Made by a program: the position numbers and the translations under genes | Shown here: piece after piece, positions 7,762 to 16,265 of the stretch | Numbering within the stretch: the first letter of the stretch is position 1 | Layout of the letters: each line of letters opens with the position of its first letter | Notes under the pieces: model-generated | Databases searched by the model: none | What the model saw: the letters and a program-made list of their open reading frames with translations, nothing else | Told to the model about the DNA's origin: nothing | Source: Ruminococcaceae bacterium UBA5391 | GTDB lineage: Bacteria > Bacillota > Clostridia > Oscillospirales > Acutalibacteraceae | DNA: 38,651 bases | NCBI GenBank assembly: GCA_002410755.1 | Contig: DHOL01000002.1 | Coordinates: 27,028 to 65,678, forward strand | Direction of reading: 5' to 3'

Positions 7762-9276
7762 TTAAAGATATTTGTCATTCACATTTTTAGGGTTAAACGC
7801 AGCTTTCGCTTTTGGCTCTGAGTGAGGAGAAAGCTTTGAAACTGCTGGTTTTGGAATGTTTGTTTTTTGAAGTCCCGGTTTTTGCATTACTGACTTCGGC
7901 GTCATGGGATTAGAAAGTGTGTGCTTTACTGTAGCAGAACTCTTGGCGGAATATTTTGGGGCGAAACTGACGTCCGACTGATGGGAAGCCTTGGTATCGA
8001 TATTGTCACGAAATTTCAAATAAGCAAGCGAATCTTTCACAGATTTTGCTTGAGCTGCAAGTTCTTCACTTGCAGCTGCACTTTCCTCTGCTGTTGCGGA
8101 ATTAGTTTGAACAACGGCCGAAATCTGCTGGACTCCCTGTGTAATCTGCTCAATCGAAACAGCCTGCTGATTGGAAGCTGTTGCAATTTCACTCATAAGA
8201 CGGTTTGATTTAGAAGAAGCAGAATTCACATCCTGAAGTGTCTTTTCAGTTTCTTTTGCTACTTTCATGCCTTCCTCAACGGCACGGATTGAAGCTTCAA
8301 TCAGGGCTGTTGTATTCTTTGAGGCCTCTGCGCTCTTACTTGCCAGATTGCGGATTTCGTCCGCTACTACGGCAAAACCTTTTCCGGCGGAACCGGCACG
8401 GGCAGCTTCAACTGCAGCATTCAAGGCCAGAATATTTGTCTGAAAGGCGATGCCATCAATTGTTTTAATTATATTGCTGATTTTTTTGGAAGTGTCATTA
8501 ATCTGATTCATTGCCTCCACCATTTTCTGCATGCTCTGGTCAGCTTCATTTAACTTTTCTCTAGCAAATGTGGAAGCATGGTCTGCGTCGGTTGCATTTG
8601 CGGCATTTTTACGAACCTGGCTAGAAATATCAGTAATAGTTGCGGACAGCTGTTCAATTGAGCTGGCCTGTTCCGTTGCGCCCTGCGCCAAAGACTGGGA
8701 AGCACTGGCAACCTCATTGGATCCAATGGCTGTCTGGTCAGCCGAAGTGCTTGCAGTGCGAAACAATTCGTTTAATCTATGTGTTGTTTCTTCCAGATCA
8801 TCACCGATTTTGGACCAATCGCCGAGCCAGTCATTTTTGTCGACCTCCACAGTCAGGTCGCCGTCTTTCAGACGATTCAAGTAATCCGCCAGATGCTGAA
8901 TAGTATCCTGTAGCGAATTGGAAAAATTATTAACCGCACCGCCGATTAAATGATCTGCATTTGCATTCGTTGCAGTTTCACTGCGGAAATCCAGTTTACC
9001 GTTTTTCAGGTTTTCCATACAGTGAACAATATCTTGCTCTCTGTTATGCAGGTATTTTGAAAACTGTATGACTTTTACAATGCAGAGGACTGTAACCACA
9101 CACAGGTAAACAATAATCCATGGTAACAGCACCAGGATGACGTGTGTCAGCCTTGACGGATCATTCCCGAGACTGCCTCCGACAATTAAAAATACCAATG
9201 CTGGAAGGAAAAACAGGATTCCTGTGACTAGACAATACAAAGCTGATTTTTTCCCAATCGTATTTTTACTTTTCAT
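7762..9276 (-). CDS. Methyl-accepting chemotaxis protein without a ligand-binding domain
   Basis: A 504-residue chemoreceptor. Two hydrophobic segments (about 12-38 and 46-72) are joined by only about eight residues, so there is no extracellular sensing domain. HAMP-like linkers follow (about 75-160), then a long methyl-accepting coiled coil and the canonical hairpin tip, which includes [20 protein letters not shown] and [13 protein letters not shown]. The C-terminal tail is Lys/Pro/Ser-rich. The start at 9276 is preferred because GGAGTG lies ten bases upstream; the ATG at 9294 has no ribosome site. Last gene of the cheW-PilZ-cheW-MCP unit. It may sense a membrane or cytoplasmic cue, or a partner protein. 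Confidence 0.93.
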   Translation of the reverse strand: MKSKNTIGKKSALYCLVTGILFFLPALVFLIVGGSLGNDPSRLTHVILVLLPWIIVYLCVVTVLCIVKVIQFSKYLHNREQDIVHCMENLKNGKLDFRSETATNANADHLIGGAVNNFSNSLQDTIQHLADYLNRLKDGDLTVEVDKNDWLGDWSKIGDDLEETTHRLNELFRTASTSADQTAIGSNEVASASQSLAQGATEQASSIEQLSATITDISSQVRKNAANATDADHASTFAREKLNEADQSMQKMVEAMNQINDTSKKISNIIKTIDGIAFQTNILALNAAVEAARAGSAGKGFAVVADEIRNLASKSAEASKNTTALIEASIRAVEEGMKVAKETEKTLQDVNSASSKSNRLMSEIATASNQQAVSIEQITQGVQQISAVVQTNSATAEESAAASEELAAQAKSVKDSLAYLKFRDNIDTKASHQSDVSFAPKYSAKSSATVKHTLSNPMTPKSVMQKPGLQKTNIPKPAVSKLSPHSEPKAKAAFNPKNVNDKYL

Positions 9277-9297
9277 TTGTAGTCTACACTCCATTCA

Positions 9298-9897
9298 TTA
9301 TGGATTATAATTTGTCTGACTGTTTTTTTCTTGCTTACTGTCCTGTTTGCCAGCAGGGGATTGAGAAGCTTCTGCTTCTTTTGCCATCTGTGAAATTTGA
9401 TCAAATATGCTTTCTGAAAGGATTTTAGAAACATCAAGCATCAGCACGACTTTTTTACCGATTTGGCCAATCCCGGTAAGATACCGGTTTGTGATTTCTT
9501 TTGATACCTTTGGCGGCGGCGTTATTTTGTCACTTTTAATATCAGCGACTTCGTCTACAGTATCCACAATAAAACCGAGGTAGGTGCCCTGAACACTTGT
9601 GACAATAATGCAGGTGCTTTCGCTGTATGATGCTTCCGGCCGTTTCAGGCGGATACGCATATCAATAACCGGGATAATACTGCCACGCAGATTAATAACT
9701 CCCCTGGCATAGTCCGGGAAATCTGGCAGCGGTGTAATTTCCTGCATTCCGACAATTTGCACGACATCACAGATCGGGATGCCAAAAAGTTCTCCATCAG
9801 TCCAGAAGGTAAGATATTTTGCTTCTTCCGCTTGACTTTCTTCGGAATTTTTTCCTGATTTGATTCCTGTATTCTGCAATTTTTCCACCTCACTCAT
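9298..9897 (-). CDS. cheW: Chemotaxis adaptor CheW (downstream copy)
   Basis: A CheW coupling protein (199 residues from the ATG at 9897; a TTG at 9909 is the alternative) that links receptors to CheA. It shows the CheW pattern: YLTFWTDGELFGIPICDVV, then VIGMQ-like EITPLPDFPDYARGVINLRG, VIPVIDMR, and IVDTVDEVADI. A Lys/Gln-rich tail of about 30 residues follows the domain. The stop nearly abuts the MCP start. It is the second of two CheWs in the same minus-strand unit; the two differ in both tails. Start choice is uncertain: an AGAGG site is 12 bases from the ATG but directly abuts the TTG. Confidence 0.92.
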   Translation of the reverse strand: MSEVEKLQNTGIKSGKNSEESQAEEAKYLTFWTDGELFGIPICDVVQIVGMQEITPLPDFPDYARGVINLRGSIIPVIDMRIRLKRPEASYSESTCIIVTSVQGTYLGFIVDTVDEVADIKSDKITPPPKVSKEITNRYLTGIGQIGKKVVLMLDVSKILSESIFDQISQMAKEAEASQSPAGKQDSKQEKNSQTNYNP

Positions 9898-9928
9898 TCT
9901 ATCATCCAACCTCTGCCAATCTGCTGCA

Positions 9929-10601
9929 TCAAATTTCCGAAAGGCGCTGTTTCATAATCTGAATCTGCTCGCGCTGACAGTCAAACAGATATTTGCACAG
10001 TACATCAAACTGCTTGCCGGAATTGTCGAGAAATTCACATCCATAACCATAATTGCTTTCCAAGTCTGTTGGTACTTCCCGGACAATTTTACCAAGCAAT
10101 GCAATGGATGTATGGTAAAGGTTTAGCTTAACAATCAGATGATCTCCGATTTCCAGCTTACAGCCGCAGAGGAAGTAGAGGCCGCTGAGGCTGATGTCAT
10201 GAATATGGATTCGCTTTGTCTTTTTCATGGGATCCGTTTTGGCAGCGGATAAGCTGCTTTCTGTTTTTAGCACCGGAAAAGCTTTTGCTTCCAAATTGAC
10301 TTTTACCCGAAAAAAATTCCTCTTTTCATAATCCATTATGTTTTGAAGGTCAATTACGCGGATCATTTGTTCCGTTGATAAGTAGACCAGCCCAACCAAC
10401 ACTTTAAAGCCGAGCGTATCATTCATAATATTGATTTTTACGGTTGTGTGGTTGTGGATTACAGGAAGATGCCCTTCTCTTGGGGAAATCTGTATGCCAT
10501 CATCGCAGAACTGGCTGAGATATCCTATCAGAAGCGGGGGTGTTGTCCTTCGCATAAATTTCACATGGGGAATGGAGATATTCTTCAGAAATCGGCAGCA
10601 T
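9929..10601 (-). CDS. YcgR-like PilZ domain protein, apparently frameshifted
   Basis: A c-di-GMP-binding flagellar brake-type protein. The C-terminal PilZ domain has the RxxxR motif (YEKRNFFRVKV) and the D-x-S-x-x-G motif (DISLSG). Upstream is a YcgR-type N-terminal barrel (IGYLSQF to VYLSTEQMIRVIDL). The open frame runs from 10564 (GTG, no ribosome site). A better start exists at 10601: AGGAGG at 10610-10615 precedes an ATG opening MLPISEEYLHSPCEIYAKDN, but this frame stops at 10500. Removing one C from the C5 run at 10536-10540 (G5 on the plus strand) joins both into one protein of about 223 residues. This is either a real mutation, a sequencing error or a slippage site. Confidence 0.8.
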
Positions 10602-10643
10602 CCGGAAAGCCTCCTGTTTTGTTCCGTCAGATAAGGTATAGGT

Positions 10644-11198
10644 TTATTGCCGGGGCAACGAACTGTTTTCCGCTTTTTCCGTTTGGGGCTTCATTTCTGC
10701 TTTTTGTAGCTGGTTCTGATGGGTGAGGACCTTTGCCGTATCAAGAAGCATCGCTGAGGAATTCCCCAGGGACACAATGCCCCGCACAAAATGTGTATCA
10801 CGGCTTGCACTGCTCTTATGGGTTGGGGAAACATTGATTTGACTTGCCGCCACGTCGCACACATCATTAACGGAGTCGACAATCATGCCTGCCACTGTTT
10901 CACCTAATTTAACAATAATAATATTGGTATGTGTACTGTAAGCCTTTTCTTCTTTTTTAAAGCGAAGGCGCATGTCGATGACCGGCACCACTTTTCCGCG
11001 GAGATTGATGACACCTTTTACGTAATTCGCTACATTTGGCATAAATGTAATGGGCTGCATCTGAATAATCTCTACAATTTCCGAAGTCGGAATGCTGTAA
11101 AGCTGCCCATCGATAAAAAATGTCAAATATTTTTCAATTTTGGCATTCCCTTGCTCTGCCACTCCTTTTTCATTTTCATTTTTTGCTACTGCCTGCAT
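10644..11198 (-). CDS. cheW: Chemotaxis adaptor CheW (upstream copy)
   Basis: A second CheW of 184 residues. Core motifs: YLTFFIDGQLYSIPTSEIVE, then NVANYVKGVINLRGKVVPVI and VDSVNDVCDV. The start at 11198 is chosen because AAGGGG lies six bases upstream; an upstream in-frame ATG at 11219 lacks a site. It is the first gene of the cheW-PilZ-cheW-MCP unit and lies about 100 bases downstream of a sigma-28 promoter. Two CheW adaptors in one operon may pair with different receptors or tune array stoichiometry; that is inference. Confidence 0.92.
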   Translation of the reverse strand: MQAVAKNENEKGVAEQGNAKIEKYLTFFIDGQLYSIPTSEIVEIIQMQPITFMPNVANYVKGVINLRGKVVPVIDMRLRFKKEEKAYSTHTNIIIVKLGETVAGMIVDSVNDVCDVAASQINVSPTHKSSASRDTHFVRGIVSLGNSSAMLLDTAKVLTHQNQLQKAEMKPQTEKAENSSLPRQ

Positions 11199-11301
11199 GA
11201 AATTCCCCTTCTCTGCCATATATTATGCCTGACTGTTTCCCAAAGAACATCGGTCTGTTCTGCCTTTATTGGCAAAGAGAAAACACTTCTCTTCAGCAAA
11301 T

Positions 11302-11328
11302 ATATCGGCCGGAACAGCTTATTCCTTA
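11302..11328 (-). promoter_or_regulatory. Sigma-28 promoter for cheW-PilZ-cheW-MCP
   Basis: Minus strand TAAG (11325-11328), 15 bases, then GCCGATAT (11302-11309). The -10 octamer is identical to the fliD promoter and the spacing is the same; the -35 differs by one base. The predicted start is about 95 bases ahead of the cheW ATG. Confidence 0.82.
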
Positions 11329-11355
11329 GGAAAATGATTAAAAAAATAAGACGGT

Positions 11356-11742
11356 TTAGGGCTTCAATTTTGTACTTTTTTCTGCTTTACTTGCTTTGCT
11401 TTCTGATTTTTCTATCGGCACGACTGCGGAAACAGCTGCCACGGAAGCCTTTTTTTGCACAGCTTTTTCATCCTTGTCAGTATGATAGCCAAGGAAATAA
11501 ATATAAATGTCAACGACAGCCTGGTAAAGTTCCTGAGGAATTTCCGTACCGGACTGTAGCTGTGAAAGAAGCGTCGCCAGCGTATTGTCCCGGAAAACAG
11601 GTATCCCGCTTTTTTCGGCGGCATCAATGATTTTCTGCGCCATATAGCCGGAGCCTGACGCCACAACAACCGGTGCGCACTCTTGGGGAGTTTCAGAATA
11701 TTTCAGGGCTGCTGCTTTTTGCAGCCTTTCAAACTGTGACAT
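11356..11742 (-). CDS. FlhB C-terminal domain-like protein (YlqH type)
   Basis: A 128-residue cytoplasmic protein resembling only the C-terminal part of the export switch protein FlhB (after the autocleavage site). The pattern is KAAALKYSET, VVVASGSGYMAQKIIDAAEK, GIPVFRDNTLATLLSQL, and IPQELYQAVVDIYIYF. The membrane domain and the NPTH cleavage motif are absent. A Lys/Ala/Ser tail of about 40 residues follows. Start: ATG 11742, with a TTG just upstream; it overlaps the end of the FliK-C-like gene by 14 bases, so the two are co-translated. Bacillus carries a similar stand-alone FlhB-like protein, YlqH. It could act in export specificity, but that is untested here. Confidence 0.82.
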   Translation of the reverse strand: MSQFERLQKAAALKYSETPQECAPVVVASGSGYMAQKIIDAAEKSGIPVFRDNTLATLLSQLQSGTEIPQELYQAVVDIYIYFLGYHTDKDEKAVQKKASVAAVSAVVPIEKSESKASKAEKSTKLKP

Positions 11743-13165
11743 CAACAGTACGCTTCCTTTCCGCTATTTTTTGCAAAATAATCTGCGACATTTTTGGCTT
11801 TTCACAGGTCGAAAGCCGAATATTGCCGGAGGTAAGACCGTCTTTCTTAAAAATTTCCGCAAGATCAGACCGGATTTGGCTGCGATTCCAATCCAGAGCA
11901 GGTGGGCAAGAAAGGCTCATATCAACCTGTTTGCCCGTAAGATGAACGGAGGCTTCAAAATAGCCAAGGTTCTGAATCTCAAAGGTCAGATAAATGGACT
12001 TTGGAACGTCATCTTCGCCGGAAACCGGGCGGCGGCTTTTTTCCGGGTCCTGTTTTTCTACCCAAATTTGTGCAAAAAGAAAACGACCGTCAATCTGGGC
12101 TGGAAGGACCAGATGGTAGAATGGCATAAAAACGCTGCTATCAAGGAGTAAGGAATGTGTGATATCATTTAAAGTGGCGCGATCGATACCGTGGGGCAGG
12201 TCCTTTTCAGTGGCATGAGAAAGCAGGGAAATCAGAGCGCTGAGGAAGCGGTCGGATTTCTCCTCTTTTCTGGAAGCAATCACTTGGGTGAAAAGCGACT
12301 GAAGCATCTGGATGGCCATGTTTGGAAGGCCGAGTGTTTTACGGCTGTAAAGGAGGAGCTGGCTAAATTTTTCGGAAAGGTTATCTTTTGAGCTTTCGTT
12401 TAGGATTGCTGTATTATTGAGCAGCATGGAAATGGTATCCCGCGATTTCCCGTAATCGTTTGTCTTGCTGACATATTCACTTAGAAGGGGAATAACCTTT
12501 TTTTTCAGCACAAGGAGGTCAGAACCAAGCAGGTCTCTTCTGGTGCCGTCCGAGAGCTTTTCCATGATGGCGGAGAGGCGTTTTGCAAATGGGGCAGGGA
12601 TGGTATCTTTCAGGTCTGTCAGCTCAGTCCGGATAGCCTGTGTAATTCTGGAAGATATTGCATAACCCGTGTAGGCTTTCAGAAAGTCTGCGAGGCGCAG
12701 GTCAAACTGTGCATCACTGCTCTGAGAGGAAATCTGCCCCAAAAACTTAAAAAACGGCCCCGTAAACAACGTCGCATCCTGCTCCTGCTGCGTGAGGCTT
12801 TTCAAAATGTCGTCTCCCTGGGCTGCCATGGCAGCAACAAGGGCGTGCAGGGGAGCAGATGGAAGAGACTCCGCTGTTATTTGTCTGACTAAAGGACCTT
12901 CTGCGGTTATGGCATCGCTTAGAAGCTTTTGCAGGGTGCGCTCAAGACCGGGAGCCTGCTCCAACTGCTTGATAAACTGGCTGTAAACGGAAGTCCGGTC
13001 CAGCGGCAGGCTGTCTGCTGGACTGCCGCTGTTTTCGCTGCCATTCGGCCGCGGGACACGACTTGGGTTAACCGGTGCCGTCCGGGACGTATCATTTGCC
13101 GGAGCCGACGGATGAATCCCTTCCGTATTGTTAATCGGTGTTGTGATGCGCAGATTATCCGGCAT
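11729..13165 (-). CDS. FliK C-terminal-like protein of unknown role
   Basis: A 478-residue protein. The first 60 residues are low-complexity (Pro, Asn, Ser, Arg), then comes a long helical region. The last 130 residues resemble the FliK C-terminal domain: a beta-rich segment with LGYFEASVHLTGKQVDMSLS, followed by a helix and the NIRLSTCEKP strand, like the LG.v.v.l.l..g.v.v.f pattern of hook-length control proteins. It overlaps the FlhB-C-like gene, as YlqG-YlqH do in Bacillus. The start at 13165 is an ATG with a weak AGAAG site; GTG 13174 is the alternative. The FliK link is my inference from weak similarity; no catalytic motif is seen. Confidence 0.6.
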   Translation of the reverse strand: MPDNLRITTPINNTEGIHPSAPANDTSRTAPVNPSRVPRPNGSENSGSPADSLPLDRTSVYSQFIKQLEQAPGLERTLQKLLSDAITAEGPLVRQITAESLPSAPLHALVAAMAAQGDDILKSLTQQEQDATLFTGPFFKFLGQISSQSSDAQFDLRLADFLKAYTGYAISSRITQAIRTELTDLKDTIPAPFAKRLSAIMEKLSDGTRRDLLGSDLLVLKKKVIPLLSEYVSKTNDYGKSRDTISMLLNNTAILNESSKDNLSEKFSQLLLYSRKTLGLPNMAIQMLQSLFTQVIASRKEEKSDRFLSALISLLSHATEKDLPHGIDRATLNDITHSLLLDSSVFMPFYHLVLPAQIDGRFLFAQIWVEKQDPEKSRRPVSGEDDVPKSIYLTFEIQNLGYFEASVHLTGKQVDMSLSCPPALDWNRSQIRSDLAEIFKKDGLTSGNIRLSTCEKPKMSQIILQKIAERKRTVDVTV

Positions 13166-13222
13166 GAGAAGCACTTCTTTCTTTTTGAATTTGTAAAAAG
13201 CAGTCGATTTTTCTGCTTCCGC

Positions 13223-13249
13223 TAAAGAATCTGTTTCAGGTGTCGATAT
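13223..13249 (+). promoter_or_regulatory. Sigma-28 promoter for cheA-cheR-cheB
   Basis: TAAA (13223-13226), 15 bases, then GTCGATAT (13242-13249), matching the sigma-28 pattern with one change from the other two -10 octamers in this window. The predicted start lies about 83 bases before cheA. The region 13166-13338 between the divergent genes holds no other convincing element; a possible sigma-A site for the minus-strand gene is too weak to list. Confidence 0.82.
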
Positions 13250-13338
13250 ATTTAAGTACAGATAAACTGTGAATTTGGTTATATCCCTGATATCGGTTAA
13301 GTTGACCAGATAATGGATTGAAATAAGTGGGAGTGAAA

Positions 13339-15390
13339 ATGATGGACAATAGTACGGAATCTATGCTGGATGTTTTCCTGTTTGAAACGGATGACCTTTT
13401 GGAGCATCTGGATGATATTCTGCTTGCCTGTGAGAAAAACAAAAATTTTGATCAAGACAGCATCAATGAAATTTTCCGAGTCATGCATACCATTAAAGGC
13501 TCTTCTGCCATGATGCAGTTTAACAGCATGACGGTGATTGCCCATAAAATGGAGGATCTTTTTTCCTTCGTACGCGAAAAGGGAATTTCAGACGAATATA
13601 TTGAGAACCTGATTGACCTGATGTTCCGTGCCAGTGATTTTCTCAAAGGCGAAACGGAAAAAGTACGCAACGGTCAACCGCTTACTACAGATATCGGCAG
13701 CTTTGAACAGGAAATTAACGGTTTCCTTAAAAAGATTTCTGGTGGTAATGCGGGAAATCCTGCTTCGCCGCAGGCCTCCGTGGCCGCGAAAGCTCCTGCT
13801 GCTGCGGTAACATCTTCCGGAAAAGATGGCATCCAGAAACAGGAAGCAGAACACGGCTATCCGGCTGCAATGCGCGTTTACCTCGATGAGGAAGCACAAA
13901 TGGAAAACCTGCGCGCCTTTATGTTGGTAAATGACATACAGGATGTTATCAGGAACTTTGAATTTTTCCCGAAGGACATTGAGACAAATCCGGCGACAGC
14001 CGACAGTATTATTCACAATGGCTTTTTCCTGTTTTTTGCTTCAAAAGATGATATGAAGAAAGCCATACCGGTAATCGAACATTTTACCTACACAAAAAAC
14101 TATGGGGAGATGAAACCGCTTCAAAGCACTTCTTCTGCCTCTGCTTCGGGCCAGAAAACCGCCCAAAAACCGAATGCTGTATCCCGTGGGGCTGTGCCTA
14201 CGCATGCGCCGGTAAAACAGAGCCTGATTAACGTAAATCTTACCAAACTGGATACCCTTATGGACTTGATGGGCGAGATTGTCATTACCGAATCCATGGT
14301 TACTTCTAACCCTGCCTTGCAGGGCCTTGACCTTGATGATAACTTTGCCAAGGCTTCCCACCAGCTTCGCAAGCTGACAGATGAGTTGCAGGAAGTCGTT
14401 ATGTCAATCCGCATGGTGCCGATTGCAACTGTTTTCCAGAAGATGAACCGCATTGTGCGCGATATGAGCAGAAAACTGAACAAGAAAGCCCAGCTTGTCC
14501 TTGTCGGGGAAGAGACAGAAGTGGATAAAACGATTGTTGACAGCATTTCCGATCCGATTATGCACTTGGTGCGCAATTCCATGGACCATGGCATAGAACT
14601 GCCTGAAGACCGTGTGCAGGCCGGGAAGCCGGAAACCGGGACGGTTACCCTTACCGCACAAAATACCGGCGGCGATATCCTTATCAGTGTAACGGACGAC
14701 GGCGCGGGGATTAACTGCGCAAAAGTACTGGAAAAGGCGCAGTCGAAAGGTATGCTTACAAAAGCGGCTGATGAATACACAGATCAGGACATCTATCAGT
14801 TCCTTCTGATGCCCGGTTTCTCAACAAATGATGTTGTTACGGAGTATTCCGGCCGGGGTGTTGGAATGGATGTTGTAAAACAGAATGTTGAAAAAATCGG
14901 CGGTGAAGTTTCCATAGAGAGCACGCCTAATAAGGGTACCAAGACGACCTTTAAAATACCGCTTACCCTAGCTATTATCAATGGGATGAAAATTGCAGTC
15001 GGCAACACGATCTTTACGGTCCCAATTAAAAATATTCTGCAACTGTTTAAGACTACTGGGGACAAAATCATGTATGATACCGACGGCCATGAAATTATTA
15101 AGGTGCGCGAAAGCTACTATCCGTTAATCAGGCTTTATAAAGCCTATGGGATTGATACGGAAAAGACCGATATTGCCAATGGCATTGTAATCCTTGTGGG
15201 TACCCATGATCTCTCATACTGTATCTTTGCTGATTCCCTGCTTGGTGAGCAGCAGATAGTTGTGAAAAATTTGCCGGTGTATCTCAACCAGTTCCGGGTA
15301 CATAAATCTGGAATTGATGGATGTGCCGTTCTCGGCGATGGAAGCATCAGCCTAATCCTGAACGTTCAGAACCTCTATAACAGCAACTGA
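13339..15390 (+). CDS. cheA: Chemotaxis histidine kinase CheA
   Basis: A 683-residue CheA with all five domains. P1/HPt (1-105) has the phospho-accepting His50 in HTIKGSSAMMQF. An Ala/Pro/Ser linker leads to a P2-like domain (about 175-260) that docks response regulators. P3 dimerisation is about 295-360. The P4 kinase domain (about 365-530) has the N-box LVRNSMDHGIE (Asn413), the G1 motif VTDDGAGI and the G2 motif GRGVGMDVV. P5 (about 540-683) is CheW-like. GGGAG lies five bases before ATG 13339; a second ATG follows directly. It receives input from the MCP through CheW and phosphorylates CheY (outside the window) and CheB. First gene of cheA-cheR-cheB. Confidence 0.96.
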   Translation: MMDNSTESMLDVFLFETDDLLEHLDDILLACEKNKNFDQDSINEIFRVMHTIKGSSAMMQFNSMTVIAHKMEDLFSFVREKGISDEYIENLIDLMFRASDFLKGETEKVRNGQPLTTDIGSFEQEINGFLKKISGGNAGNPASPQASVAAKAPAAAVTSSGKDGIQKQEAEHGYPAAMRVYLDEEAQMENLRAFMLVNDIQDVIRNFEFFPKDIETNPATADSIIHNGFFLFFASKDDMKKAIPVIEHFTYTKNYGEMKPLQSTSSASASGQKTAQKPNAVSRGAVPTHAPVKQSLINVNLTKLDTLMDLMGEIVITESMVTSNPALQGLDLDDNFAKASHQLRKLTDELQEVVMSIRMVPIATVFQKMNRIVRDMSRKLNKKAQLVLVGEETEVDKTIVDSISDPIMHLVRNSMDHGIELPEDRVQAGKPETGTVTLTAQNTGGDILISVTDDGAGINCAKVLEKAQSKGMLTKAADEYTDQDIYQFLLMPGFSTNDVVTEYSGRGVGMDVVKQNVEKIGGEVSIESTPNKGTKTTFKIPLTLAIINGMKIAVGNTIFTVPIKNILQLFKTTGDKIMYDTDGHEIIKVRESYYPLIRLYKAYGIDTEKTDIANGIVILVGTHDLSYCIFADSLLGEQQIVVKNLPVYLNQFRVHKSGIDGCAVLGDGSISLILNVQNLYNSN

Positions 15391-15456
15391 TTGAAAAGAA
15401 TAAATCAGCCTGCATTTTCCCAGATAAATTTGCAGCAATGGAGTTTTTGGTATATT

Positions 15457-16257
15457 ATGATACAATTAACCGATCAGGAGTTTTATGGGCTGGTTAAATT
15501 TATCCGAATGCATTATGGCATTGACCTCAGCAAGAAGCGCCTGCTGATTGAGGCCCGGATGTATTCTGTTCTCTATGAAAAGCACCTTTTCAGCTTTTCT
15601 CAGTATTTTGAAATTTTGAAGCACGACAGCAGCGAACTGAATACTCTTCTCAATAAACTTACCACTAATCATACTTACTTTATGCGTGAACCAAGCCATT
15701 TTCAGTTTTTGAAAAATACAATCCTTCCAGAACAGCAAAAAGAGAACCGGGAACACAACCTGCGCATCTGGAGTGCTGGATGCTCCAGTGGGGAAGAAGC
15801 CTATACGGCAGTTATGGTTATGAAGGATTATTTTGGGACATCTTCCGGGTGGGATTACCGGATACTTGCAACTGATATTTCTACAAAAGCCCTCGCCAAT
15901 GCCCAGGCGGGCGTTTATGCGGAAGAATCCCTGAAAGATCTTCCATCACAATGGAAAGAGCGCTATTTTAAAAAAGCGGGCAGTGAATATGTGCTGAGCG
16001 ATGAAATCAAACGTGAAGTAATATTGATGCAGTTAAACCTTATGGAAGATTTCCATTTTCAAAAGCCGTTTGACCTTATTTTCTGCCGGAATGTAATGAT
16101 TTATTTTCAGCAGGCAGCTAAAAGTGAACTGCTTCAAAAATTTTACCGTCTTCTTAAGGTGGGCGGCTATTTGTTCGTTGGTCATTCTGAGACAATTCAG
16201 CATGATACCGCGGGTTTCCGCTACGTTGAACCTTCGATCTACAGAAAGGATAATTGA
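15457..16257 (+). CDS. cheR: Chemoreceptor methyltransferase CheR
   Basis: A SAM-dependent methyltransferase that methylates receptor glutamates. The small N-terminal helical domain (LTDQEFYGLVKFIRMHYGID) is followed by the catalytic domain, with the SAM loop IWSAGCSSGEEAYTA, the acidic LATDIS motif, and FDLIFCRNVMIYF. An open frame extends back to a TTG directly after the cheA stop, but the ATG at 15457 gives the normal CheR N-terminus and 266 residues, the usual length. The nearest GGAG is 13 bases upstream, so the exact start is not certain. Transcribed with cheA and overlapping the cheB frame. Confidence 0.94.
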   Translation: MIQLTDQEFYGLVKFIRMHYGIDLSKKRLLIEARMYSVLYEKHLFSFSQYFEILKHDSSELNTLLNKLTTNHTYFMREPSHFQFLKNTILPEQQKENREHNLRIWSAGCSSGEEAYTAVMVMKDYFGTSSGWDYRILATDISTKALANAQAGVYAEESLKDLPSQWKERYFKKAGSEYVLSDEIKREVILMQLNLMEDFHFQKPFDLIFCRNVMIYFQQAAKSELLQKFYRLLKVGGYLFVGHSETIQHDTAGFRYVEPSIYRKDN

Positions 16258-16265
16258 GAGTTTTC

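Noticed and set aside
13260..13320. A possible sigma-28 site on the minus strand for the FliK-C-like gene
   Set aside because: An ACCGATAT octamer is present, but the -35 position at 15 bases reads CCAT rather than TAAA.
14121..14780. A 219-codon minus-strand frame inside cheA
   Set aside because: Ser/Ile/Thr-rich shadow of the CheA kinase domain with no start signal.
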